11,286 nt of DNA from NCBI GenBank assembly GCA_963514535.1, contig CAUPUB010000080.1, positions 1 to 11,286 of the forward strand, in the 5' to 3' direction. A model generated the notes under the pieces. The model saw only the letters and a program-made list of their open reading frames with translations. It ran no database searches and was not told the DNA's origin. Source of the stretch: CAJPSE01 sp963514535 (lineage in GTDB: Bacteria; Synergistota; Synergistia; Synergistales; Aminobacteriaceae). The position numbers and the translations under genes are program-made. Below, one piece after another: positions 1-6,248 of the stretch; the first letter of the stretch is position 1; every line of letters begins with the position of its first letter.

Positions 1-142
1 CGGTGCAAATTCGCTGCATTGCTCTTTGGGCTAACATCTTGTGACGACACTATCTACAAGATTTCTTTTGGAGGGCAAAGAAAACTCTTTGCTCCGGATC
101 AGTACGTCCTCTACCCAAGGAGCCTTACATCCGCGAGCTTAC
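1..142. other. AT-richer left flank without recognisable gene
   Basis: I see no coding region here that resembles a known protein. G+C is about 48 percent by my count, well below the recN operon on the other side of the insertion sequence. There are two inverted repeats. One has perfect 7-bp arms, ATCTTGT at 36-42 and ACAAGAT at 56-62. The other has arms GCAAAGA at 75-81 and TCTTTGC at 86-92, extended by three more pairs across a GG bulge. Neither is followed by a T-run on either strand, so I do not call a terminator. Joined to position 1835, positions 125-142 supply a short in-frame end for recN on the minus strand, so this DNA lay directly downstream of recN before the insertion, unless the ends have been rearranged. 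Confidence 0.5.
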
Positions 143-180
143 GACAGTGCAACGGGAAAGCCCGCGACTTTAGTCGCGGG
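139..180 (+). other. IS left end: cleavage site, guide and hairpin
   Basis: TTAC at 139-142 is the presumed left cleavage site. AAAG at 157-160 is the presumed guide that pairs with it in the transpososome. The hairpin has perfect 8-bp arms CCCGCGAC (161-168) and GTCGCGGG (173-180) around a TTTA loop. TnpA should bind this structure on single-stranded DNA. Unlike the IS608 hairpin as I recall it, no unpaired T is visible within the stem. Confidence 0.75.
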
Positions 181-191
181 ATGAAAGTTGC

Positions 192-213
192 AACGCCGCC
201 AACGAGCGGCGTT
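192..213 (+). other. Second hairpin between IS left end and tnpA promoter
   Basis: Perfect 8-bp arms AACGCCGC (192-199) and GCGGCGTT (206-213) enclose a 6-nt loop, followed by a pyrimidine-rich tract (214-233). In IS200-type elements, leader structures near tnpA damp incoming transcription or translation. This one could shield tnpA from read-through, but the tract is a broken T-run, so a terminator role is only inferred. Confidence 0.4.
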
Positions 214-231
214 CGCCTTTGCTTTTGTTTC

Positions 232-260
232 TTGTCAATTATCTACATTCATGTTAAACT
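232..260 (+). promoter_or_regulatory. Candidate sigma-70 promoter for tnpA
   Basis: The -35 is TTGTCA (232-237; 5 of 6 consensus), the spacer is 17 nt, and the -10 is TAAACT (255-260; 4 of 6). The predicted start of transcription, about 7 nt after the -10, falls on the tnpA ATG at 267. No Shine-Dalgarno sequence is visible before that ATG, so tnpA may be translated from a leaderless mRNA. Motif reading only. Confidence 0.45.
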
Positions 261-266
261 TCTTTT

Positions 267-665
267 ATGTCATCACAACGATGGACGCAATCTAAAACGT
301 GTGTTTTTAATATTGGCTACCACCTCATCTGGTGTCCTAAATACAGGCGTAAGGTGCTGGTTGGCGACGTGGAGAACAGGCTGAAGGAACTTCTGTATGA
401 GAAAGCCGAGGAAATTGGCGTCTCTATCGCGAGCTTGGAAATCATGCCGGATCATGTTCATCTATTCGCCAAAACAAAACCAATAAATGCACCGCACTAT
501 GTCGTCCAGCAGTTTAAGGGCTACACTTCGCGCTTTTTGCGTTCAGAGTTCCCTCATCTCTTGAAAATGCCGTCCCTCTGGACCCGTTCGTACTACTGCG
601 AATCCGTAGGGCACATCTCAGAAAAAACAGTGCTTAAATACATCGAGGAGCAAAAGAACAAGTGA
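267..665 (+). CDS. tnpA: IS200/IS605-family Y1 transposase TnpA
   Basis: A single-strand DNA transposase of the HUH relaxase-like superfamily, which excises and inserts the element as circular single-stranded DNA, usually at replication forks. The 132-residue product has the family's usual length. It shows the N-terminal HLIWCPKYRRKV segment (19-30), the HUH metal-binding motif as H63-V-H65 in MPDHVHLF, and the C-terminal helix TVLKYIEEQ (121-129). In that helix Y125 is the expected catalytic tyrosine that forms the 5'-phosphotyrosine link, and Q129 is the usual metal-ligand partner. All expected catalytic residues are present. The last codons overlap tnpB by 4 nt (GTGA), which suggests translational coupling. 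The ATG lacks an evident ribosome-binding site, so expression is probably low. Confidence 0.95.
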   Translation: MSSQRWTQSKTCVFNIGYHLIWCPKYRRKVLVGDVENRLKELLYEKAEEIGVSIASLEIMPDHVHLFAKTKPINAPHYVVQQFKGYTSRFLRSEFPHLLKMPSLWTRSYYCESVGHISEKTVLKYIEEQKNK

Positions 666-1801
666 AGACCTACGTTTTTAAGCTCTATCACGCAAAGCGA
701 AACAGGCGGTTGCACCAAACCATCAATATTGCCGGGTGTATTTGGAATCACCTCATTGCCCTGCACCGCAGGTATTATCGCCGCTATCAGAAGAGCTTGA
801 ACGTCTCCAGAATCCAACTTCACATAACGAAACTCAAGAGGACGAAGCGCTTTGCGTTCTGGAACTCCTTGGGTTCTCAAGCTATTCAAGATGTCGCCCA
901 GAGGATTGACCAGGCCTATAAACTGTTTTTCCGTAACTTGAAGCACGGGCTCAAGACCGCTCCTCCGAACTTCAGGGCTATAAAAAAGTATCGCTCCTTC
1001 ACGCTGAAACAAGCGGGATGGAAACTGCTTCCAGGGAACCGCGTTGTCATCATGGGCAAGGAGTACAAATACTTCAAATCTCGCCAGGTCGCCGGAAAGG
1101 TCAAGACTGTCACGGTGAAACGCGACGCCGTAGGCGACCTGTGGCTCTTTTTTGTCGTGGACGAGGGGCAAGTTCCTGTAGAGGTCAGATCGGGTGAAAT
1201 CGTCGGCCTCGACTTTGGGCTCAAAACTTTCCTCATAACGTCAAAAGGCGAGCGTTTGGAGAGCCCTTTGTTTTTTAAACGGAACATGGAACTCCTAAAG
1301 TCCCTGTCTCGAAATCTCAGCAGGAAAAAGCCCGGGAGCAACCAGAGCAGGAAGGCTCGTCTTGCCCTGGCTCGTGCTTATCGCAGGACGGCAAATCAGC
1401 GCAGGGACTTCCACTTCAAGACGGCACTGGCTCTGGCGATGGAATATGCCGTCGTCGCCGTCGAGGACTTGAACCTGAAGGCAATGCAACGACTTTGGGG
1501 GCGAAAAATATCCGATCTTGGACATGCTGCCTTTCTGAATATCCTGCGCTGGGAATGTTCTAAAAACGGCTCCCAACTTTTGAAGATCGACAGATTCTAT
1601 CCCTCAAGTAAAACCTGTTCGGAATGCGGGCATGTGCTTGCGGAACTGCCTTTGTCAGTAAGAAGTTGGCAATGCCCGACATGCGCTTCAATCCATGATC
1701 GCGACTTGAACGCTGCAAAAAATATCGAGAGAGTGGGGGCATCCACTCTTAAGGGAGAAGACGTAAGACCGGACGTGTCCGGCTGTCTTTGTCGATCTTA
1801 G
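662..1801 (+). CDS. tnpB: RNA-guided nuclease TnpB of the IS605 group
   Basis: TnpB is an omega-RNA-guided DNA endonuclease related to Cas12. It cuts targets next to a short target-adjacent motif and helps the element persist after excision. The 379-residue protein is full length. It has an N-terminal helix-turn-helix-like region, a split RuvC core and a zinc ribbon. RuvC acidic residues are D184 in VGLDFG, E268 in VAVEDLNL, and the Asp pair D346/D348 in HDRDLNAAKNI. The zinc ribbon has two CxxC pairs, C319/C322 and C338/C341. The GTG start overlaps the tnpA stop. An ATG start does not occur earlier in frame, and the protein begins like other members (MKTYVFKLY), so the GTG is well supported. 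The final 30 residues, after NAAKNI, are not conserved and overlap the presumed omega-RNA. No disruption is seen. Confidence 0.95.
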   Translation: MKTYVFKLYHAKRNRRLHQTINIAGCIWNHLIALHRRYYRRYQKSLNVSRIQLHITKLKRTKRFAFWNSLGSQAIQDVAQRIDQAYKLFFRNLKHGLKTAPPNFRAIKKYRSFTLKQAGWKLLPGNRVVIMGKEYKYFKSRQVAGKVKTVTVKRDAVGDLWLFFVVDEGQVPVEVRSGEIVGLDFGLKTFLITSKGERLESPLFFKRNMELLKSLSRNLSRKKPGSNQSRKARLALARAYRRTANQRRDFHFKTALALAMEYAVVAVEDLNLKAMQRLWGRKISDLGHAAFLNILRWECSKNGSQLLKIDRFYPSSKTCSECGHVLAELPLSVRSWQCPTCASIHDRDLNAAKNIERVGASTLKGEDVRPDVSGCLCRS

Positions 1802-1850
1802 AATCCCGCGAATTTATTCGTGGGAGTATGTCAATGTACCACCCCCGCCG
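1741..1850 (+). ncRNA. Predicted omega-RNA 3' part with guide
   Basis: In this family the 3' end of tnpB plus the right end forms the scaffold RNA, and about 16 nt of flanking host DNA form the guide. Here the scaffold shows a stem with arms CCGGA (1769-1773) and TCCGG (1778-1782), extendable by AAGA/TCTT (1765-1768, 1786-1789), then the right-end hairpin 1805-1824. The guide would start at 1835 (TGTACCACCCCCGCCG, 1835-1850), which is recN 3' sequence. The 5' boundary is arbitrary, and the real RNA may start 100 nt or more upstream inside tnpB. Inferred from family knowledge, not from a covariance search. Confidence 0.55.
1801..1834 (+). other. IS right end: guide, hairpin and cleavage site
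   Basis: GAAT (1801-1804) lies directly 5' of a 9-bp hairpin with arms CCCGCGAAT (1805-1813) and ATTCGTGGG (1816-1824; one G-T wobble). TCAA (1831-1834) ends exactly 10 nt beyond the hairpin foot. Read on the minus strand, this sequence also encodes the last six codons and the stop of recN. The first base of the guide tetramer is the last base of the tnpB stop codon. Confidence 0.8.
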
Positions 1851-3490
1851 GCCTCTCCCAGCAGGCGCCTCGCGTGCTCCTGCGCCTCCGCCAGGTCCGG
1901 GGAGCCGGAGAGCATCCGGGCGATCTCGTGCACGCGCTCCTCGCCCTCGACGGCCCGTACCAGGGACTCGCCACCCTCGCGGTGGACGAGGATATGGCTG
2001 TCGCCCAGGGCTGCAATAGAGGCCTCGTGGGTGACCAGGATGACCTGGGTACGTCGCGAGAGCTCCTTGAGCTTCCGCCCCGAGAGCACCGCGGCGCGCC
2101 CGCCCAGTCCGGCCTCCACCTCGTCGAAGACGAGCGTCGGGGGCAGCCACGGGTCGGGCAGCGACAGCTGGAGCGCCAGGAGCAGCCGGCTCAGCTCCCC
2201 GCCAGAGGCGATCTTCTCGACGCGCCCCGAGCGCTTCCCCGTGCTGAGGAGGAACTCGGCCTCGTCGGCCCCGCTGCGGCGCAGCTTGTCCAATGCCTTG
2301 AAGCGGACGGAGAACACGGTCCCCTCCATCCCCAGGCCGGCAAGGAGGCCGTTGACCTTGCGCTCCAGTTCGGCCGAGGCGCTTCTTCGCCCCTCCCTCA
2401 GAGTCAGGGCCAGGGTGCTGGCCCTTTTCTTGAGCTCTCTGGACCGCTGTGTGGTCTCCTCGAGCTGCGCGTAGCTGGCCTCCAGCCATTCGAGGCTCTC
2501 CGAGGCGTTCCGGCACCAGGCCAGCAGCTCCTCCTCGGTCCGGGTCCCGGACAGGCGCTTGAGCCGGCGGACGGCCCCAAGCCGGGCCTCCAGCTCCTCC
2601 CTCTCCTGCGCCTCGTTCGAGCGCGAGTCCAGAACGTCGCGGACGGACTCGGCGACATCCACGAATGCCTGCGCGCCCTCCGCCAAGGCGCGTCGCCCCT
2701 CGTCGCGTTCGGGCTCCGGCAGGAACTCCAGCAGGGACTCCATGAGGTTCCGCAGTTCGTCCAGGAGGCCCTGTTCGGAGAGCCCCCCGGTGAGGCGGTC
2801 CAGGTTCTGCCTCGCCCGCTCCTGGAGGGACAGGCGACGGCCGAGCGCGCTCAGCCGCTCCTCGAGGACCCCTTCGAGCCCGGGCTCCGGCCGCACCCTT
2901 CGGACCAGCGCCAGGACCTCGTTGGCGTTGGCATAGCGGCGCTCGATCTCGGTCCGCCGCTCGTTCATCGTTCTCAGGTCCCGGTCGCAGGCGCGCGCCC
3001 GGTCGAATACGGTGCGAAGCTCCTCGGCCGCCGCGCGGGTCCCGGAATCGGTGCAGGCGTCCACCATGGAGAGCTGCCGTCCGACGTCCAGAAGCTCCAT
3101 CTGCGCGAACTGACTTTGAATGTGGAGCAGAATGCCTACGGCCTGAGCGCAGGTCCCCAGAGGGACCGAGAGACCCTGGAGGGCGCAGCGTGAACGGTCC
3201 CCGCGCGACAGGACGCGCCGCACGAAGAGGGCCCCATCCTCCGGCTGGAGGGAATCGTCCAGGTCGGGGAAGCGGGCGTCGGTCCGGAACGCCGCCTCGA
3301 CGCCGGCCTCATCCTCCCCCCCACGGATCAGTGAGGACTGGACGCGGGAGCCGGAGGCGAGCTCCAGGGCGCGGACGATGCTGCTCTTACCCGCCCCGCT
3401 CTCACCGGTGATGACGGTCAGCCCCCGGCCCAGGGAGAGGACGGTGTGGCCGATGCCCCCGATGTTCCAGAGGGTGAGGCGCTCCAGCAC
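1814..3490 (-). CDS. recN: DNA repair protein RecN
   Basis: An SMC-like ABC-type ATPase that acts at DNA double-strand breaks in recombinational repair. The 558-residue product matches the family's usual length (about 550). It has Walker A GESGAGKS at 29-36, a central helical coiled-coil-forming region (roughly 150-380), the ABC signature SGGELSRLLLALQL starting at 429, Walker B TLVFDE at 452-457, and the switch histidine H488 in VTHE. I chose the GTG at 3490. It gives the canonical start LERLTLWNIGGIG and has AGGG six nt upstream. An earlier in-frame ATG (3598) would overlap nadK by 100 nt with non-conserved sequence. It lies 8 nt after nadK, hence the same operon. The 3' end is altered: from residue 553 (LTYSHE, stop) the codons come from the insertion-sequence right end, replacing an inferred native VSSRM ending. 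The changed tail is outside the ATPase core, so function is probably kept. Confidence 0.95.
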   Translation of the reverse strand: MLERLTLWNIGGIGHTVLSLGRGLTVITGESGAGKSSIVRALELASGSRVQSSLIRGGEDEAGVEAAFRTDARFPDLDDSLQPEDGALFVRRVLSRGDRSRCALQGLSVPLGTCAQAVGILLHIQSQFAQMELLDVGRQLSMVDACTDSGTRAAAEELRTVFDRARACDRDLRTMNERRTEIERRYANANEVLALVRRVRPEPGLEGVLEERLSALGRRLSLQERARQNLDRLTGGLSEQGLLDELRNLMESLLEFLPEPERDEGRRALAEGAQAFVDVAESVRDVLDSRSNEAQEREELEARLGAVRRLKRLSGTRTEEELLAWCRNASESLEWLEASYAQLEETTQRSRELKKRASTLALTLREGRRSASAELERKVNGLLAGLGMEGTVFSVRFKALDKLRRSGADEAEFLLSTGKRSGRVEKIASGGELSRLLLALQLSLPDPWLPPTLVFDEVEAGLGGRAAVLSGRKLKELSRRTQVILVTHEASIAALGDSHILVHREGGESLVRAVEGEERVHEIARMLSGSPDLAEAQEHARRLLGEAGGGGTLTYSHE

Positions 3491-3498
3491 AGTGGACC

Positions 3499-4374
3499 CT
3501 ATTCCCTTTCGGGCCCCGGCCGGCTCTGTCCCCAGCCCAGCTTCTCCTGGACCAGGTCGAGGAAGGTGCGTTCGGGCATGGTTATGGTGCGGACGCACTT
3601 GTCCCGCGCAAGCTCGACGTCCACCCGGTCCCCGGGGAGGACCTCATAGCCGAGCTGGCCGTCCTGGGTCAGGGTGATGTCCCGGGAGCCCTCTCGAGGG
3701 ATGAGCGAGATGCGGTCCGTCGCCGCCGCCATTAGGGGGCGGGAGTAGAGAGTGTGGGCGCAGAGCGGGGCCAGCAGCATGCTGTCGAGGTGGGGCGGGA
3801 TGATGGGGCCGCCCGCGGAGAGCGCGTAGGCGGTCGAGCCCGTGGGGGAGGATACGATGATCCCGTCGGCGGGAAGGATGCCGAAGAAGCGGTCGTCGAA
3901 GCGCACCTCGATGTGGAGCAGGCGCGCAATGGCGTTCTTGCTCAGGACGATGTCGTTGAGCGCGTAAAGCGTGTGGAGCGGGGCCCCATCCCGATAGAGG
4001 ACACAGTGCAGAAGACGCCGCTCCAGGATGTTATAGCGGTCGTTCAGGATGTTCTCCAGGTCCTCCTCCACGTTGTTGGGCTTTCCCGAGGAGAGGAAGC
4101 CCAGATGCCCCAGGTTGATGCCGTAGAGGAGCGTCCCCGCGTCCAGGACGTAGCGCGCGGCGCGCAGGAACGTCCCGTCCCCGCCGACCACGATGGCGAC
4201 CTCGACCGTCCCGAGCCACTCCTCGTCGGAGAGCCCGGCCGCCGTCAGCACGGAGGCCTCCGGATGCGGCAGAAGGAAGGGCAGCCCCCTGTCCCGGCCC
4301 CACTGCAGCAGACGCCTGGCCATCGCGACGGCCCCCGGCTTGTGCGCGTTGACGATCATCCCCAGTTTTTTCAT
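3499..4374 (-). CDS. nadK: NAD kinase
   Basis: Phosphorylates NAD to NADP using ATP or polyphosphate, and is the only route to NADP in bacteria. From the ATG at 4374 the protein has 291 residues, normal for the family. Visible motifs: VVGGDGTFL with GGDGT at 64-68 (catalytic D66), GINLGHLGFL at 85-94, ND at 140-141 where NE is usual, and PTGSTAYALSAGGPI beginning at 177 (NAD-binding and catalytic loop). I prefer the start MKKLGMIVNAHKPG. An in-frame ATG 54 nt earlier (4428) would add a basic, glycine-rich leader that is not typical. GGAGGG lies 12 nt and AGGGA directly upstream of the chosen ATG, so initiation signals are not ideal and the longer form stays possible. It follows dcd by 78 nt and is followed by recN after 8 nt. 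A nadK-recN pair is common in many bacteria. Confidence 0.95.
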   Translation of the reverse strand: MKKLGMIVNAHKPGAVAMARRLLQWGRDRGLPFLLPHPEASVLTAAGLSDEEWLGTVEVAIVVGGDGTFLRAARYVLDAGTLLYGINLGHLGFLSSGKPNNVEEDLENILNDRYNILERRLLHCVLYRDGAPLHTLYALNDIVLSKNAIARLLHIEVRFDDRFFGILPADGIIVSSPTGSTAYALSAGGPIIPPHLDSMLLAPLCAHTLYSRPLMAAATDRISLIPREGSRDITLTQDGQLGYEVLPGDRVDVELARDKCVRTITMPERTFLDLVQEKLGWGQSRPGPERE

Positions 4375-4452
4375 TCCCTGCCATTTCCCTCCGCCCGAAA
4401 ACTGTCCCGCCTTGCGTGTTTTCCTCATTATATCAGGAGCGAAGGGGATTTT

Positions 4453-4974
4453 TTATGGCTGGAACTCCCGGTACATCAGGCTGGGCTGGATCCCCGTGTT
4501 GTTCTGGTACTTGCCGCTGCGGTAGGGATCGTAGTCGCCCGCGATGGTGTGGTAGTAGATCTGGCAGATCCCGACCCCCGGATAGATGCGGATGGGGTGG
4601 ATGCAGAAGATCTCGAGCGTCCAGTAGCCCGCGAAGCCGACGTCTCCAAACCCCGCCGTCACGTGGATGCAGAGCCCGAGCCTTCCGGTGGACGAGCGCC
4701 CCTCGAGCATGGGGACGTAGGCATCCGTCCGGGTGTACTCGACGGTGCGGCCCAGATAGAGCCTGCCCGGCTCCAGGAGGAGCCCGTCCTCGGGGATGGC
4801 GAGCGTCTCGGTCTCGTTGGAGGTCTTCATGTCGAGGACCTCGTTCCGGTAGATCATCAGCTCGTCGTGCAGGGTCAGGTTGTAGCTGTTGGGGTTGAGC
4901 CTCCTCTCGTCAAAGGGGTCGATGACGATCTCCTTCCCCATGTGCCTCAGGATCTCCCGGCCGGAGAGGATCAT
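4453..4974 (-). CDS. dcd: dCTP deaminase
   Basis: Converts dCTP to dUTP (or directly to dUMP in the bifunctional subgroup), feeding dTMP synthesis. The 173-residue product has the typical start MILSGREIL, the LEGRSSTGRLGL motif (GRSS at 92-95), the AGFGDVGFAGYWTLEI segment with the presumed catalytic E121, and the conserved C-terminal arm GKYQNNTGIQPS (154-165). The ATG at 4974 was chosen because GGAGG lies 8 nt upstream (4983-4987) and the homologue-like start begins there. An ATG at 4989 would place that ribosome-binding site inside the gene. It is the first gene of the minus-strand dcd-nadK-recN run. From sequence alone I cannot decide between a deaminase-only enzyme and the bifunctional dCTP deaminase/dUTPase. 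No separate dut gene is in this window. Confidence 0.93.
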   Translation of the reverse strand: MILSGREILRHMGKEIVIDPFDERRLNPNSYNLTLHDELMIYRNEVLDMKTSNETETLAIPEDGLLLEPGRLYLGRTVEYTRTDAYVPMLEGRSSTGRLGLCIHVTAGFGDVGFAGYWTLEIFCIHPIRIYPGVGICQIYYHTIAGDYDPYRSGKYQNNTGIQPSLMYREFQP

Positions 4975-5004
4975 GACGCCGCCCTCCACCCGTCCCGCCG
5001 GGCG

Positions 5005-5019
5005 GGGAAAACGTTTCCC
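5005..5019. promoter_or_regulatory. Inverted repeat upstream of dcd
   Basis: Arms GGGAAA (5005-5010) and TTTCCC (5014-5019) are separated by ACG, about 30-45 nt upstream of the dcd ATG. The size and position suit a repressor operator, but I cannot name a regulator. Confidence 0.3.
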
Positions 5020-5028
5020 ATTCCGTTT

Positions 5029-5045
5029 TTCATGAATTTCATGAA
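5029..5045. promoter_or_regulatory. Two adjacent TTCATGAA palindromes between dcd and the HD gene
   Basis: The self-complementary octamer TTCATGAA occurs at 5029-5036 and again at 5038-5045, one base apart (period 9), in the divergent intergenic region. This spacing would put two dimer sites on nearly the same DNA face. It is a candidate operator for the dcd operon. No clear -35/-10 pair for dcd could be fixed around it. Confidence 0.35.
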
Positions 5046-5107
5046 GGCAGACTCCTCGTCTTTCCCGATTTTTTTCTTCCCGATTTTTCCGTTCGGCCTC
5101 TCGTCCT

Positions 5108-5136
5108 TTGCCGCTTCCAGGTCTTTTTATTATAGA
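5108..5136 (+). promoter_or_regulatory. Candidate sigma-70 promoter for the HD-nuclease operon
   Basis: The -35 is TTGCCG (5108-5113; 4 of 6), the spacer is 17 nt, and the -10 is TATAGA (5131-5136; 4 of 6) within an AT-rich stretch that stands out in this GC-rich genome. Transcription would start near 5143, giving a leader of about 20 nt that contains GAAGG (5149-5153) 9 nt before the ATG at 5163. Confidence 0.55.
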
Positions 5137-5162
5137 ATATAACGATATGAAGGTTCAAATTT

Positions 5163-6248
5163 ATGGAAGAGAATGGAAGAGAGCGGAAGGAATTGAAGGA
5201 AAAACAAAGGTTGACGACGGAGGAGATCCGCAGGCTCCCCAGGGATGCGACGTTTTCTCTACTGGGGGTCGCCTCGCGCCTCGTGCGCAAGAAGGATAAA
5301 AACGACAATCCCTTCTGGGACATCTCGGTGATGGACGGGACGGGACAGATTGACGGCAAGATCTGGGGCAGTTCCGAGTGGTGGAACCTCGAGGGGGATT
5401 CCAGGATACGCCTCGACCCCCTCGCCGACGACGCGGCCCTCGGCCTGGAGGGGTGCACCGTCGGGCTGATGGGCAAGGTGGTGGAGTTCCGGGACCAGAA
5501 TCAGTACAACTTCAACGTGGTGTACCGCGTGGATCAGGAGAAGTATCCGCCGCACGGCTTCGTGCGCCGCTCGCCCTTCTCCGACGAGGCGATGGAGGCC
5601 GAGTTCCGCGAGCGGATCGGGGCCTGCGGGGAGCCCGTCAGGGGTTTCCTGACGCGGATATTCTTCGAGCGGGGCCTGTGGAGGGAGTACAAGGCCTGGC
5701 CCGCCGCCGTGTCGGTCCACCACGCCTATGTGGGGGGGCTGCTGGAGCACTCGCTGTCCGTGGCGCGGGCGGCCCTAGCCCTCGTTCGGAGCTACGCCGC
5801 CTCCGGCGTTCCGGCGGATGCGGACATCGTCGCAGCGGGGGCGCTTCTGCACGATCTGGGCAAGCTCGAGTCCTACCGCCTGTCCCCGACGCCCCAGGTG
5901 ACGCTTCCCGGCAACGTCGTGGACCATATCGTCCTGGGGTACCACCGGTTCATGTCACTGGTAGAGGAGGAGGGGTTCGACGGGGAGCGGGCCCTGGCGA
6001 TCGGGCACATCCTGGTGAGCCATCACGGCAGCCGGGAGTTCGGCTCGCCGGTGCTCCCCGCCACGTCCGAGGCGATGATCGTCTCGGCCGCGGACGAGCT
6101 GGACTTCAAGCTCTACTGCTGGCGGGAACAGGTGACCCAGATGGATGCGGGGCGGGACGTGACCGACTTCGTCCCCGTGCTGCAGCGTCGGCTGTGGCGC
6201 GGCTCCGCTGCGGCTCCGGTCCCCCTGACCGGGGAAAAAGCTCGGTGA
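5163..6248 (+). CDS. YhaM-like OB-fold/HD-domain 3'-5' exoribonuclease
   Basis: A 361-residue protein with the domain order of the YhaM family. It has a charged N-terminal helix (1-25), an OB-fold nucleic-acid-binding domain (about 27-125, with FWDISVMDGTGQIDGKIWG), and an HD metal-dependent phosphohydrolase domain (about 180-315). Metal-binding candidates are H196 in LLEHS, H230-D231 in LLHDLGK, H287-H288 in VSHHGS and D311 in AADELD. YhaM of Gram-positive bacteria trims RNA 3' ends, and by homology this would be a cytoplasmic RNA (possibly also single-stranded DNA) exonuclease. The C-terminal 20 residues (SAAAPVPLTGEKAR) are not conserved. The start at 5163 has GAAGG at a 9-nt spacing and follows the candidate promoter. 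The stop overlaps the next ATG by 1 nt (TGATG), so it is the first gene of the plus-strand operon. Confidence 0.85.
   Translation: MEENGRERKELKEKQRLTTEEIRRLPRDATFSLLGVASRLVRKKDKNDNPFWDISVMDGTGQIDGKIWGSSEWWNLEGDSRIRLDPLADDAALGLEGCTVGLMGKVVEFRDQNQYNFNVVYRVDQEKYPPHGFVRRSPFSDEAMEAEFRERIGACGEPVRGFLTRIFFERGLWREYKAWPAAVSVHHAYVGGLLEHSLSVARAALALVRSYAASGVPADADIVAAGALLHDLGKLESYRLSPTPQVTLPGNVVDHIVLGYHRFMSLVEEEGFDGERALAIGHILVSHHGSREFGSPVLPATSEAMIVSAADELDFKLYCWREQVTQMDAGRDVTDFVPVLQRRLWRGSAAAPVPLTGEKAR

Larger units (their letters stand above)
143..1834 (+). mobile_element. Complete IS200/IS605-family element (IS608-like), tnpA plus tnpB
   Basis: The element carries a Y1 transposase gene overlapping a tnpB gene, flanked by subterminal hairpins rather than terminal inverted repeats, as in single-strand 'peel and paste' transposons. 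Left end: cleavage tetramer TTAC at 139-142 (retained target), guide tetramer AAAG at 157-160, then a hairpin at 161-180. Right end: guide tetramer GAAT at 1801-1804, hairpin 1805-1824, and cleavage tetramer TCAA at 1831-1834, ending 10 nt after the hairpin foot. As I recall them, these tetramer pairs are the ones used by IS608, and the spacings are very close. The element is about 1.69 kb, has lower GC than its host, and creates no target duplication, as expected. Both genes look intact, so it may be active. The exact left boundary rests on the TTAC assignment. Confidence 0.9.

Noticed and set aside
70..95. Stem-loop considered as the dcd-nadK-recN terminator
   Set aside because: On the minus strand the stem is followed by AAAAG rather than T residues, and on the plus strand by GGATC. 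It lacks the required U-tract.
161..213. Two consecutive GC hairpins that look like CRISPR-type or repeat units
   Set aside because: The stems differ in sequence, there are only two, and the first is explained as the IS left-end hairpin. There is no repeat-spacer periodicity anywhere in the window.
19..384. A 121-codon plus-strand frame over the left flank and the IS left end
   Set aside because: It crosses the IS boundary, both left-end hairpins and the tnpA promoter, overlaps tnpA in another frame, and resembles no known protein.
1820..3193. A 457-codon plus-strand frame opposite recN
   Set aside because: RecN on the minus strand has all ABC-ATPase motifs. The opposing frame is low-complexity and shadow-like.
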